Numbered from the stretch's first letter, positions 7,549 to 16,601 are shown. The stretch: DNA of 25,270 nucleotides from Desulfobacterales bacterium (GCA_022361535.1 JAKSAU010000483.1:1-25270), one strand, 5' to 3'. Notes: a model not told the origin generated them from the sequence alone. Numbers and translations: made by a program.

Positions 7549-8001
7549 TTAGAACTCTGTTAGGAACGTTTCCCAAGCCAATTGGCATACCCCATATCCA
7601 AACCCCCTGTACCTTAAATAATTCATAACCTTTTTTTGGCAATTGTTCTCGTCAAGATGACGCCATTGGTCTTGCTTTGTTTCCAAGGCTTTAAGGGCAA
7701 GATCAAGGTCATCATAAGAACTGAGCAATTCATCTGCAATGTGTGCATCTACTCCTTTTTGACGTAGCTCATAGCCGAGTGCGAATACAGATTTTGGTTT
7801 GAATCGAATCCGGTTCTCGATAAACTGTCCGGCAAAAGCCTTGTCATCAATATACCCAAGCTCAATAAGCCTTGAGACTACTGTTTCTATCTCATTTGTA
7901 TCCACATGCTTTGTTTTAAGGTAGTTTCTCATCTGCATTTCAGTTTTCGCACTTCTGGATAAATATCGAAATGCAAGATTAAATAGCTTGTTAGCTGTCA
8001 T
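7549..8001 (-). CDS. recX: RecX-type regulatory protein
   Basis: RecX proteins bind RecA filaments and limit strand exchange and SOS induction. The protein shows the family's tandem three-helix repeats. The hallmark segments RYLSRSAKTEMQMRNYL near the start, LGYIDDKAFAGQFIENR in the middle and ELRQKGV before the last repeat are all visible. I chose the ATG at 8001 (150 residues), which overlaps the thioesterase stop by 11 bases. A TTG at 8028 would add nine residues. AAGGA lies about 13 bases before the ATG. Coupling to the upstream gene is likely. No recA is in the window, so here recX travels with a lipid gene rather than with its target. Confidence 0.88.
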   Translation of the reverse strand: MTANKLFNLAFRYLSRSAKTEMQMRNYLKTKHVDTNEIETVVSRLIELGYIDDKAFAGQFIENRIRFKPKSVFALGYELRQKGVDAHIADELLSSYDDLDLALKALETKQDQWRHLDENNCQKKVMNYLRYRGFGYGVCQLAWETFLTEF

Positions 8002-8797
8002 GGTTGCCAAATGGTCCTTCCGGAGCAATTTTTTCCCATCGGATAGTCAGTCGTGCCAGTTCCTCCCCTGTCGATTCGTTTACAATTGCATGGTCACTTG
8101 TTAATTTGCTCTTTTCAAATTCAAGTCTGATTCTGCTTAGAATTCTGTCGTTGAAAAAACCTTCTTTTAAGTAAACGACATCACATTGGTAAGGCGCATA
8201 ATCGAAGCAGTACGGCTCGGGTAGAGACTCGACTGCCCAGGTAAGGTAAACTCTGTTATTAACATGTTGGTTAAGATCCAAATCAAGAAACTTGACCGGG
8301 AACTTCATTTCGTGATGGGCGCCCCCAAAGTCTTTAGACGGTTTGATTAATTCACAAGGTTCTGCTTCTTCGGTCATTAGATGAGGCGGCATGTTGGGTG
8401 ATAATCGAACAGGACGTCCATTTGAAGCTTTTATCAAAATCCAGACACTTGTAGCAGTAACCAATGGTTTGCTGGGTGTTGTATTATTGGAGGCCGTTTG
8501 AGGAACCAATGCATAACGCCGGATTTCATATAGGTTTTTCAGTGGGGCACGCCAGGTTTTAAGCGTAAGGGGAACCAACCAATCAATTTGTTTGTGGATC
8601 CGGATTCGATATTGGGCCATAACCCATTTGAGTTGTTTTTCAGCCATTTGAAACCCTGAAATATCCAACTTGTAACACTGGTTGAATGCAGCATCTTGGA
8701 ATGCATTAAGCAGCCAGTCCGCTTTAACCCTGCCATTAGCATTTATGGCTGAATAGGGCAGGGTGATATCACAGGAAAATTCATCATCCTTAGTCAT
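7991..8797 (-). CDS. Acyl-ACP thioesterase (FatA/FatB-like, double hotdog)
   Basis: The enzyme hydrolyses acyl-acyl carrier protein and releases free fatty acid from type II fatty acid synthesis in the cytoplasm. The 268-residue length fits the bacterial acyl-ACP thioesterase family with two hotdog domains. The N-terminal hotdog carries LLNAFQDAAFNQ, and the second carries the conserved DLNQHVNNRVYL (residues 174-185) with the N176/H178 pair typical of the active site. The ATG at 8797 overlaps the AsmA stop by eight bases and is preceded by AAGGAG, so translation is coupled. Chain-length preference cannot be read from the sequence. Confidence 0.88.
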   Translation of the reverse strand: MTKDDEFSCDITLPYSAINANGRVKADWLLNAFQDAAFNQCYKLDISGFQMAEKQLKWVMAQYRIRIHKQIDWLVPLTLKTWRAPLKNLYEIRRYALVPQTASNNTTPSKPLVTATSVWILIKASNGRPVRLSPNMPPHLMTEEAEPCELIKPSKDFGGAHHEMKFPVKFLDLDLNQHVNNRVYLTWAVESLPEPYCFDYAPYQCDVVYLKEGFFNDRILSRIRLEFEKSKLTSDHAIVNESTGEELARLTIRWEKIAPEGPFGNHDS

Positions 8798-11700
8798 TGG
8801 TGCTTTCTCCTTCGAACAATCGGACGGGTGCTTTGATCAGGTCTCCGAAAAGGTTGATCAGACCAGTTCCAACAGCAGATGGATGCAATGGAATAACTGT
8901 TGGATCAGAGATCTTTCCTGAAGCCTTAGCCGGAAAAGAAACCAGGCGTCCGCTGAGTATGGTATTTACAATTGGAATATGCTGGATGATCGTATCTATG
9001 GTTTTGAAGGGGGCAACAAGGAATGTTACGTCTAATTTGTCGTTTAAAGGGTCAACCCAGCCACTGGCTATAATAGCCATATTGTCGGCATCTATATATG
9101 CTTTTTCAAGGTGAATAACACTGTCTTTCACATCAGCTTTTACAGTCATTGTTTTGTAGCCGAAACCATCTTGCCTAAGGTCTGTGTCTCCAAGTATGTT
9201 CAATACGGAAAGAACCCTGGATAAAAGCGTTGCTTTGTATATTCTTCCTGATTCTGCCTGGAAACTGATGTTACCGCTTAACTTGGATTCAATTAGGTCC
9301 GGCGTATCTGAGCCTGATAGTTCCCCTTTAAATGAATAACTGCCTTCGATGATCCCATGGGTTCGGAAAAGGCATCCAAATGCTGCTGAAATGTCTTTAT
9401 CAGCGGTCGATGTAATATTAAATTTTGTCGAGACCACAGGCTTTGAATTGTGGTGCAAAATATTCACATAGCCTGGAGTATCAAGGCCGCACAGATTTGC
9501 GTTTTTGACATCAATACGCGTTCTTTCTTTGTTAAAGGCAATCTTTGCCTTGACTCCTTTGAAAACCTGTTCTCTATATGTCAGTTCTTCTGCTGTTAAA
9601 AGAAGCTCTTTTTGTTTGAAAAAAGGACGGTTGCCAACGCTGCTTTTTTTCTTTCTATCCTTTTTTTCCTCCTTTGAAAGAATCGCATCAAGGTTTAATT
9701 GTTCTGTGTCTAAATGAATACGTGAATCATTGTCTGTAAACACAGTAACAGGAGTACCGGCTGTCAGTGCCACAAGCTTTTTGTACAAGGGGGAGCCTTG
9801 TTTTAGCATTTTTTCAAGGGTCAACGTATTTAACCGGCCTTCAAAACTGATACGCGGCTTATCAGGTTCCGGATTGGGGATTATTTTAACATCGCTGATT
9901 GCAGGGTCTTTAATCGTAATTAGAGTGGGAGTCATACTGTCTATGGAATCCCCGGTCAACTCAAATGAAAGAAGAGGGCCGGACGGTGCAACAAGTTTGC
10001 CTTTGAAAAGATCTTTACCCGTCTGTTTTCTAATGGTGCCTTCCAATATATCTAAAGGCATAATGATACTGGACGTATAATCTGAATTAATCTCTTTTCC
10101 AAGCCAGTCTATATTTTTAACAGAGGCCGATAGATCGTTTATCCCAAGCATTGAATCAGAGCCGTAAAACTTACAGGCTAAATCTGTTATGCCCGGCTTA
10201 TCTGAACTGAAAAAGATACTTACATCATTTGTAGATCCAAGAAAATGCAGGTTCCACTTTTCCAGATTAAACATAGGTCCTTGTATCTGAATCTGCTCAA
10301 AGTTCAAAGTACCTGAAAAATTATCTGCGGGATCTATACTTTCCATAATTTTGGGTAGTGAACGTAGTACGGGAGATATCTCATCAAGTTCAACACAGGC
10401 AGAAAATGTCCCAAGTTCCAAATTAGGTTCGTCTGTAATGTCGATGTTTGCGTAAAGATCTGAGACCGGACTTGTCCCAATCAGACCGCTTAAATTGCTT
10501 AAAATGATAGTGTTGCCATCGAGAAGAAATTCTCCGTCATCGATCTTAATGGGCAGCGGTAGTCTTTGGTATTCAGCTGTTGCCTGGATGTCAAAGGCGT
10601 TGACTTTAACATCCAAGTCGGATTGCCCGGTCTGCAGATTAAGTTCAAGCAGGGCATCTGCTCTACCGGAAATCTTTTGAATTTGCTCAAGTTCTTCGGC
10701 CAGTTGGGTTCCAGGTAATAGGGAGATAAGGGTCTGGGGAAGTTCCTGGAGATCTGACTTAAGTGGGAATTTTCCGGAAAAAGGAACATCATCGTAATGT
10801 ATCAGGTCTAAATCAAGTACCCCTCCGGTAATCTTTGTTTTTCCGACACGCCCTTTTTGGGGTTCAATATGAAGAATCCCTTTCTCCATTGTTGCTTTGC
10901 CAAATACATCTTCTGCAATGATGGGCACTTCAGGAATTTTAACACTGGCAGAAACAGCATTGCCGTCCAAATAGAGGTTTTCTCCGTCGAACAGATCCTC
11001 CAAACTTTTACCTTTGAAGCCGACTGTAATGACCTGAGCGGTTCCGGACCTGAGAATGTCAAATAGAGTGTCGGAAACGTCGACACCCTTGAGCAGCGGC
11101 AGACATACCTGCCTGGCTTGCCCGATATCCACATTTTCACCGGAAAAAATGATTTCGGCCTTCTGATCACCTGGTACATGGGAAAATTCAACACCGATAT
11201 TGGCTTTGGGATATGTGAAAGATGCTGGTCTAAGCTCACCGTAGATGCGATCTTTGGATAAAGAGAACCCAACATCAAGCTGTTTTGCTGACAATGGTGC
11301 TTTAGGCAGTTGAGTCATGTCACCTTGAAATGCGTCTAAAACAATTCTGCCTGAAAGCGTATTTGTACGGTCAAGGCTAACATCAAGCAAAAGGGAATCG
11401 ATTTTGATACATTTTACCCGGTTTTCGATAAGACGATCAAGTTCCGGGAACTGTCCTTGGCATATTTCGATTCCTTGTATGGCAGCGTTGAAATCCATAG
11501 ACCGGTTGTCTTTGAATACTCTAAACCTGCCATCCATGTTTGAAAAATAATTAGTTTTGGCCTGGGTGACGTTTATTTCAAGATCATCCTGACTATCCGG
11601 AAATAGAGCAAACAGCCGGTCAACATTCCGGGACGGCAGTTTGAAATCAAATGATTGTTCTTCTTGCAACTCTTTTTTAGAAAATTCAGTGGAAGGAGTA

Positions 11701-12053
11701 TACTCAAGATGGGGCGCTTGGAAGTTGATTTGGCTGATCGCAATTTTACGGTCAAGTAATTTAATAATATCCAACTCAACTTCCGTACTGTCGATTTCTA
11801 AATGAAATTGCTCGCTGAATTTAAGGTCGACATTAAAAAAACGAACGCCCGGTACCGGCGCCAGGAAGAATTCAATATCCTCAGGCTCAAGTTTAACGTC
11901 TGTATAGGCTTGAATTTCCTTTATCAGGCGCGACTTTACTTGAGGAGAGTTGAGTGCAGGTTCGATCAGGTATGGCACTATAAGTGCCAGTGCAATCAAA
12001 GATCCCCCTAAATAAAGGGCGATTCTTTTTAAACTTTTTTTCCCGATCTTCAT
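8790..12053 (-). CDS. AsmA/YhdP-family giant envelope protein
   Basis: This 1087-residue protein has one N-terminal transmembrane anchor (about residues 11-29) and a very long, mostly beta-strand body. That is the design of AsmA-like/YhdP proteins, which form bridge-like grooves carrying phospholipid between the inner and outer membranes. The N-terminal AsmA signature (IEPALNSPQVKSRL, then DVKLEPEDIEFFLAPVPG) is clear. The C-terminus has the AsmA_2-like block with DPLNDKLDVTFLVAPFKTID, IVNTILSGRLVSFPAKASG and PLHPSAVG. The lipid transport role is established for E. coli relatives and inferred here. The start at 12053 has no clear Shine-Dalgarno site and sits only 20 bases after a terminator hairpin. 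It is translationally coupled to the thioesterase and then recX. Confidence 0.87.
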   Translation of the reverse strand: MKIGKKSLKRIALYLGGSLIALALIVPYLIEPALNSPQVKSRLIKEIQAYTDVKLEPEDIEFFLAPVPGVRFFNVDLKFSEQFHLEIDSTEVELDIIKLLDRKIAISQINFQAPHLEYTPSTEFSKKELQEEQSFDFKLPSRNVDRLFALFPDSQDDLEINVTQAKTNYFSNMDGRFRVFKDNRSMDFNAAIQGIEICQGQFPELDRLIENRVKCIKIDSLLLDVSLDRTNTLSGRIVLDAFQGDMTQLPKAPLSAKQLDVGFSLSKDRIYGELRPASFTYPKANIGVEFSHVPGDQKAEIIFSGENVDIGQARQVCLPLLKGVDVSDTLFDILRSGTAQVITVGFKGKSLEDLFDGENLYLDGNAVSASVKIPEVPIIAEDVFGKATMEKGILHIEPQKGRVGKTKITGGVLDLDLIHYDDVPFSGKFPLKSDLQELPQTLISLLPGTQLAEELEQIQKISGRADALLELNLQTGQSDLDVKVNAFDIQATAEYQRLPLPIKIDDGEFLLDGNTIILSNLSGLIGTSPVSDLYANIDITDEPNLELGTFSACVELDEISPVLRSLPKIMESIDPADNFSGTLNFEQIQIQGPMFNLEKWNLHFLGSTNDVSIFFSSDKPGITDLACKFYGSDSMLGINDLSASVKNIDWLGKEINSDYTSSIIMPLDILEGTIRKQTGKDLFKGKLVAPSGPLLSFELTGDSIDSMTPTLITIKDPAISDVKIIPNPEPDKPRISFEGRLNTLTLEKMLKQGSPLYKKLVALTAGTPVTVFTDNDSRIHLDTEQLNLDAILSKEEKKDRKKKSSVGNRPFFKQKELLLTAEELTYREQVFKGVKAKIAFNKERTRIDVKNANLCGLDTPGYVNILHHNSKPVVSTKFNITSTADKDISAAFGCLFRTHGIIEGSYSFKGELSGSDTPDLIESKLSGNISFQAESGRIYKATLLSRVLSVLNILGDTDLRQDGFGYKTMTVKADVKDSVIHLEKAYIDADNMAIIASGWVDPLNDKLDVTFLVAPFKTIDTIIQHIPIVNTILSGRLVSFPAKASGKISDPTVIPLHPSAVGTGLINLFGDLIKAPVRLFEGESTND

Positions 12054-12072
12054 GGCAGGAATAAGAAAACTT

Positions 12073-12102
12073 TTCCCCGGAAAGGCTTATCTTTCCGGGG
12101 AA
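12073..12102 (-). terminator. Terminator or attenuator hairpin between ppiC and the AsmA gene
   Basis: A perfect 12-bp stem (12073-12084 with 12091-12102) closes a six-base loop. On the minus strand it is followed by AAGTTTTCTTATT, a moderate T-rich tail. It lies nine bases past the ppiC stop and 20 bases before the AsmA start. It therefore either ends the upstream operon or only attenuates it. Confidence 0.65.
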
Positions 12103-12110
12103 GAATTGAA

Positions 12111-12392
12111 CTAATCTGTACGTTCTGTGATTTCAACAATATGATAGCCAAAATCCGTTTTAACAGGACCGTGGGGGACCCCGACACTTTCATTGAATAC
12201 AACTTTATCAAACTCAGGTACCATCTGGCCCGGACCAAAAGAGCCCAATTCTCCACCACGTGAACCAGATGGACATTTTGAGTGTTGTTTGGCCAGTTCT
12301 GCAAAATCTTCCCCACCGTTAATTTTTTCGATAAGTTCTTTACAGAATGCTTCATCTTCTACAAGGATATGTCTTGCGCTGGCACTTGCCAT
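12111..12392 (-). CDS. ppiC: Parvulin-type peptidyl-prolyl cis-trans isomerase
   Basis: This is a stand-alone parvulin of 93 residues, the same length as E. coli PpiC (parvulin, Par10). The fold is complete: SARHILV at the start, then GEDFAELAKQHSKCPSGSRGGELG, FGPGQMVPEFDKVVF and the terminal FGYHIVEI. The enzyme isomerises peptide bonds before proline. It has no signal peptide, so it is probably cytoplasmic, in contrast to the membrane-anchored PpiD at 1849-3744. An AAGGAG site precedes the ATG. It follows prc by 52 bases on the same strand and ends at a strong hairpin. Confidence 0.95.
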   Translation of the reverse strand: MASASARHILVEDEAFCKELIEKINGGEDFAELAKQHSKCPSGSRGGELGSFGPGQMVPEFDKVVFNESVGVPHGPVKTDFGYHIVEITERTD

Positions 12393-12444
12393 TTAGTCTC
12401 TCCTTAATTTATTTTAAATTTAAGGTGTGATCCTGATATGGATC

Positions 12445-14496
12445 CTACCATGTATAACCGAATTTATGACTTAAATTAATAAAATCTGCGGTCAGGTACT
12501 TGGCCTGATCCATTAGAATTTCCTTTGCTTCTTCTCTTTCAGGATCCAAATCATCTAATGATGTCAGTGTGGCTTCACCTTTTTGCTCCCGGTATTGATT
12601 TTCAAGGTCAAGCTCTTTTTGGGTTTGGGTTTTGGTCATGTTTTTCCTGTCGTCAAGATTCAGTGACAAGGCATTGAGGTCATTTAACTTCTCAGCCAGC
12701 TCAATGCGCTGTTTTAAATAAACCATGCCATGGGCTTTTCCGGATCTTTGGTTATATTTATCAGTCAGCATCGGCAGCAAAGGATCCATGGAACGATAGG
12801 CTGAATAACGGGTTGAGCTGATCCGGTCCCAGAGCAGGGCTCCGTCCAAAGCACTTTCTCCGGTATCTTCCAGTTTATAAATTTGTGGAAACCACACATC
12901 AGGCTCAATGCCTTTATGTTGGGTGCTTTTTCCTGAAACTCGGTAAAATTTAGCAGAGGTCACTTTAAGACGGCCGTCACCTAAAGGCTTGAGTTCCTGG
13001 ACAGTGCCCTTGCCAAAACTGCGCGTGCCCACGATAAGCCCACGGTTGTAGTCCTTAATTGCACCGGCAAAAATTTCAGAGGCTGAAGCACTCATCCGGT
13101 TCATCAGTACAACCAAAGGACCTGTATATACGATCCTTGGATCTTCATCATATAGTCTTGATACCCTGTATTTGGTCTTAATCTGGACTGTAGGGCCGGA
13201 TTTTAAAAACAGTCCGGTTAAATCATTGGCTTCTTTGAGTGATCCGCCTCCATTGTCCCTTAAGTCCACGATCAGGCCGTCAATATCTTCCTTAGCCAGT
13301 TCTTTTAATAGTCTTTCCACATCTCCTGATGTGCTTTTGTAGACGTCATCGCCTCTGTGGTAGGCTTCAAAATCAATGTAAAAATTAGGAACTTCTATAA
13401 TTCCAAGTTTATATGTCTGGCCGTTTGACGTGACATCAATTACTTTTTTTTGTGCAGATTGCTCTTCTAATTTGACCTTGTCTCTTTTAATACTGATGGT
13501 TGTCGTATCATTGGCTTTTTGGGCCGGTATGATTTTCAGCCTGACAAAGGTGTCCTTAGGCCCTCTTATTAGTTTGACAACATCGTCAATGCGCTGGCCT
13601 ATAGTGTCTTTGATCTCCCCATCCTTGCCTTGTCCGACACCTATAATCTTATCGCCAGGAGACAGTTTTTGGGATTTATCAGCAGGCCCTTTGGGAATCA
13701 AACGCACAACTTTTGTATATTCGTATTCATTTTGTAATACAGCACCAATACCTTCCAACGATAAACTCATGTGAATATCAAAGTCCTCAGACACTCTTGG
13801 TGGAAAATATTGAGTGTGCGGATCAAATGAAGCGGTAACCGCATTCATGAATACTTGAAAAACGTCTCGAGTCCTGGTTTGGGATAATCTTGAAAGCCGG
13901 CTGGAATATATTTTTTTAAGGGATTTTGTGATTTCCTCGGCTGGTTTATCGTCCAGTTTGAGGGTGATGATATGGTTTTTCAGTTCCTTTTTCCACAATA
14001 GTTCAAGGTGTGAGGTATCAGGTTCAAACGGTCTGTGTTCATAATCAATGACAATGACATCGTCTCCGGTAAAATCCATCTGGGATTCCCAATCATCTAT
14101 CAGCCTTAAGATATACTCAAGACGCTGGGTACTGCGAGCCTGGTAAAGATTAAAAATTTCATATGCAGGTCCAAGATTTCCCCGCTTAACATATAGATAC
14201 ATAAGGTGTTTGAATGGTTCGAGCTCATCCAAATCAGTCTGGGTAAGAAGGTGGCGCCCCGGATCAAGATTTTTAATATACCTGTCAAACACTATCGTTG
14301 ACATTTCCTTGTCCATTTTCTTCCCGGAATAATGAGACCTTTCAAGGGCTTTGACGATTTTTACACATTCTTTAGACTGGGATTTTAACGGCGCTATGGG
14401 TGTTATCTCAGCCTGGCAGGGCTGGGACGTAAAAAGGAAAAAAGCGATCAGAAGCGCTGACATATGCAGCTGGAAGAATTTAAGTTTCTGTATCAT
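12445..14496 (-). CDS. prc: Carboxy-terminal (tail-specific) processing protease, S41A
   Basis: Tsp/Prc is a periplasmic serine-lysine protease that trims lipoproteins and peptidoglycan hydrolases and degrades proteins with non-polar C-termini. A signal peptide covers residues 1-29 (cleavage near CQA-E). The order is the helical N-terminal domain, a PDZ domain (about 240-325, with LSLEGIGAVL and LSPGDKIIGV), the S41 core and a C-terminal DUF3340-like tail. Catalytic residues align by spacing with E. coli S430/D441/K455: S471 in MSASASEIF, D482 in KDYNRG and K496 in FGKGTVQ. The length of 683 equals E. coli Tsp (682). Its start overlaps the GTPase gene by 17 bases. Confidence 0.95.
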   Translation of the reverse strand: MIQKLKFFQLHMSALLIAFFLFTSQPCQAEITPIAPLKSQSKECVKIVKALERSHYSGKKMDKEMSTIVFDRYIKNLDPGRHLLTQTDLDELEPFKHLMYLYVKRGNLGPAYEIFNLYQARSTQRLEYILRLIDDWESQMDFTGDDVIVIDYEHRPFEPDTSHLELLWKKELKNHIITLKLDDKPAEEITKSLKKIYSSRLSRLSQTRTRDVFQVFMNAVTASFDPHTQYFPPRVSEDFDIHMSLSLEGIGAVLQNEYEYTKVVRLIPKGPADKSQKLSPGDKIIGVGQGKDGEIKDTIGQRIDDVVKLIRGPKDTFVRLKIIPAQKANDTTTISIKRDKVKLEEQSAQKKVIDVTSNGQTYKLGIIEVPNFYIDFEAYHRGDDVYKSTSGDVERLLKELAKEDIDGLIVDLRDNGGGSLKEANDLTGLFLKSGPTVQIKTKYRVSRLYDEDPRIVYTGPLVVLMNRMSASASEIFAGAIKDYNRGLIVGTRSFGKGTVQELKPLGDGRLKVTSAKFYRVSGKSTQHKGIEPDVWFPQIYKLEDTGESALDGALLWDRISSTRYSAYRSMDPLLPMLTDKYNQRSGKAHGMVYLKQRIELAEKLNDLNALSLNLDDRKNMTKTQTQKELDLENQYREQKGEATLTSLDDLDPEREEAKEILMDQAKYLTADFINLSHKFGYTW

Positions 14497-15334
14497 TGGC
14501 TGATTCTATATCCTTTGGTGTTTCAAAGCTGATCTGTCCGAATTTTCCGGTCCGCAAATCCCGGATAATAATTTCAGACGCTTTTTGATAATTAATTAGT
14601 CCCCCCTTTTTAAGGCATCCCCTTGCCTGACCCACTTCATCAATAAGGATTTGACCGTCCTTGGGAAAGGAATCTAAAAAAGGATACCGGTCAAGGAGGT
14701 TTGACGGATAGCGTTCTATAAGAAATGCGGCTGCAAAGTGGGCAATTTCATGATAGTCAATGGCTGTGTCAGATATTGCGCCTGAAGCGGCAAGAGCAAG
14801 GGCGCGCTCTTTAGGCTCAATCACCGGCCAAAGAATACCGGGGGTATCATATATATCTATGTTGTTTTTCAGGCTGGTCCTCTGTTGATGACGGGTAACA
14901 GCCGGAACATTACCGGTTTTAGCAATCTTTTTTCCGGCCAGGCTATTTAAAATAGTAGATTTTCCTGTATTGGGTATCCCAACAACCATAACCTTGGCTT
15001 TTCTGGCCTTATTTCTTTTGACCCGGGCTACGCAAGTATCAAGTGCCTTTGCAGCCTGGTCAGGAAGGTTCCCGCTAATGGCAGTGGCAGGTATATTCAG
15101 TCTATTACTGAAATGCTCGAGCCATTCCTGGGTGATTTTAGGATCTGCAAGGTCGGTTTTATTTAAAACTTTAAGCCTGACCTTGTCCTTGCTGAACCTG
15201 TCTAAAAAGGGATTTGCACTGGAAACAGGCAGTCTTGCATCCAGAATTTCTAGAATGGCGTCCACTTTTGAAATGGAATTCTTAAGCTGGTTTTTAGTTT
15301 CCAGCATATGCCCGGGAAACCACTGGATGTTCAT
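14480..15334 (-). CDS. rbgA: YlqF/RbgA-type circularly permuted GTPase (50S assembly)
   Basis: This is a ribosome-biogenesis GTPase that acts late in large-subunit maturation. The G-motif order is permuted, as in the YlqF/YawG family: NKTD (58-61, G4) comes first, then GIPNTGKS (119-126, G1), a probable G2 threonine at 147, and DTPG (163-166, G3). The N-terminal QWFPGHM and VDAILEILDARLP signatures are characteristic. The 284-residue length is typical of RbgA. The start overlaps the upstream small-membrane-protein stop as ATGA, and the end overlaps prc by 17 bases, so translation is coupled across three genes. No ribosomal genes lie next to it here. Confidence 0.93.
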   Translation of the reverse strand: MNIQWFPGHMLETKNQLKNSISKVDAILEILDARLPVSSANPFLDRFSKDKVRLKVLNKTDLADPKITQEWLEHFSNRLNIPATAISGNLPDQAAKALDTCVARVKRNKARKAKVMVVGIPNTGKSTILNSLAGKKIAKTGNVPAVTRHQQRTSLKNNIDIYDTPGILWPVIEPKERALALAASGAISDTAIDYHEIAHFAAAFLIERYPSNLLDRYPFLDSFPKDGQILIDEVGQARGCLKKGGLINYQKASEIIIRDLRTGKFGQISFETPKDIESANDTET

Positions 15335-15579
15335 CGTTCTATTTTTTTAATTCCTCTTATTTCACTTATTTCCTGCTGTAACCGCTGGATTTTTTCTTTA
15401 TCGGTCTCTTTCTGGTAAAAATAAAGATACGAAAAGATCAGGGCAATCAGGCTGGATCCTATAAATCCGGCCACTGCAAGACTCATAATATATCCTGCAA
15501 CCGTCAGATTGTTTATATACCCCCAGGCTGCACCGCCTGCAATACTTAAAAGAAAAATTATACTGAAAATTATATACAT
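15331..15579 (-). CDS. Small two-helix membrane protein with coiled-coil tail
   Basis: The 82-residue protein has two hydrophobic helices (about residues 2-21 and 28-54, rich in glycine and alanine) and then a charged helix from YFYQKETDKEK to the end (QRLQQEISEIRGIKK), with heptad-like spacing suggesting a short coiled coil. A GGA triplet seven bases before ATG may act as the ribosome-binding site. It lies 22 bases after the suhB-like gene, and its stop overlaps the GTPase start by four bases (ATGA). I recognise no family. The tight coupling argues that it is a real gene. Confidence 0.72.
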   Translation of the reverse strand: MYIIFSIIFLLSIAGGAAWGYINNLTVAGYIMSLAVAGFIGSSLIALIFSYLYFYQKETDKEKIQRLQQEISEIRGIKKIER

Positions 15580-15601
15580 AACTGTATCCGGTTAATCGGT
15601 A

Positions 15602-16366
15602 TTATCCTTTCAGGCAGGTGACCAACTGGGGATGAAGAAAAGAATTTGCCCCTGCAATTCCATTTTCAGGAAATTTATTGCCCCCAGAAAAATCGGTCAC
15701 AACCCCACCTGCCTCACGTAAAATAACCACGCCAGCGGCAATGTCATACACATTAAGGTTCATTTCCCAGTATCCATCCAGACTGCCCCATGCCGTGTAA
15801 CAAAGATCTAAAGCAGCAGAACCATACCGTCTTACATCCCTTAACTGTGGTACGATCTTGTTGAACAAAGCTAAATTATTGGATTCAAGGCCGGAACGCA
15901 AACAGGCAAACCCTGTGGACATGACAGCCCTGTCAAGATCCTGTGTGTCAGACACCTTTATAGGTGTGTCATTTAAAAAGGCGCCTTTACCTTTTTGCGC
16001 ATAAAACATCTGATTTAAAACCGGGGCATTGACAACCCCCAATATCAGTTCCCCATTTTTTTCAAGGCCAATGCTTACCCCGTAAAACGGTTGGTTGTGT
16101 ACAAACGAGGTCGTCCCATCAATGGGATCTATAATCCATTTATACTGTCCTTTACCTTTGGTTGTGCCGGTTTCTTCACCCAGAATGCTGTGATCAGGGT
16201 ATTTGGATAAAATTTCTTGCACAAGGAACTGTTCTACCTTTTTGTCCGTAACAGTTACAATATCTTTAGGCGATTTAAATGTCAGATCACTGGAAGTGAG
16301 TTTCGACTGTCCGTCAAGGCAGATTTGGCCAGCTTCTAATGCCAGCCGTTTTACAAAGGATATCAA
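15602..16366 (-). CDS. suhB: Inositol monophosphatase family protein (SuhB-like)
   Basis: This is a magnesium-dependent sugar or inositol phosphate phosphatase. Motif A residues are visible as ILGEETG (E64/E65) and DPIDGTTSF (80-88). Motif B is represented near the C-terminus by NVYDIAAGVVILREAGG. The 254-residue length is usual for SuhB-type enzymes. SuhB in E. coli also works in rRNA antitermination; that role here is only possible. The start is a TTG at 16366 with a weak ribosome-binding site. No ATG lies near, and the following residues (FVKRLALEAGQ) match where relatives begin. It heads the minus-strand run toward the GTPase and prc. Confidence 0.88.
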   Translation of the reverse strand: MISFVKRLALEAGQICLDGQSKLTSSDLTFKSPKDIVTVTDKKVEQFLVQEILSKYPDHSILGEETGTTKGKGQYKWIIDPIDGTTSFVHNQPFYGVSIGLEKNGELILGVVNAPVLNQMFYAQKGKGAFLNDTPIKVSDTQDLDRAVMSTGFACLRSGLESNNLALFNKIVPQLRDVRRYGSAALDLCYTAWGSLDGYWEMNLNVYDIAAGVVILREAGGVVTDFSGGNKFPENGIAGANSFLHPQLVTCLKG

Positions 16367-16407
16367 AGTATCAACCGTTTTTAATCTATTTTTAATTTAC
16401 AGACTGT

Positions 16408-16436
16408 ATTATGGCATATTCGCAGAAGTTTGAAAA
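16408..16436 (-). promoter_or_regulatory. Possible promoter of the suhB-rbgA-prc run
   Basis: On the minus strand TTTTCA (16436-16431) and CATAAT (16413-16408) are spaced by 17 bases and lie about 42 bases before the TTG start. The -35 match is modest (four of six). Confidence 0.4.
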
Positions 16437-16568
16437 CACTCTTAGTTTGTAACCCAAATAGGTTGAAGCGTTATGATGTAAAATGGTTGTCATCAGCAAA
16501 TGGATGTAATTAAACGGAGTTTAGCGGTTTACAAAAAATTGAGATCTATTTGGCTTAGACGGATTGGG

Positions 16569-16598
16569 TTGATAACCTTGATTTTTAAAAAATATGAT
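16569..16598 (+). promoter_or_regulatory. Promoter of the lytic transglycosylase gene
   Basis: TTGATA (16569-16574) and TATGAT (16593-16598) are separated by 18 bases, each one base from consensus. The start would fall near 16605, directly at the inverted repeat 16602-16630. The rest of the 294-base divergent region (16367-16660) holds nothing else I can identify. Confidence 0.6.
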
Positions 16599-16601
16599 GT
16601 C

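Noticed and set aside
10808..11278. 156-codon frame on the same strand as the AsmA gene but out of frame
   Set aside because: The AsmA frame runs through without interruption and has family signatures at both ends, so this is an overlapping shadow and not a frameshifted copy.
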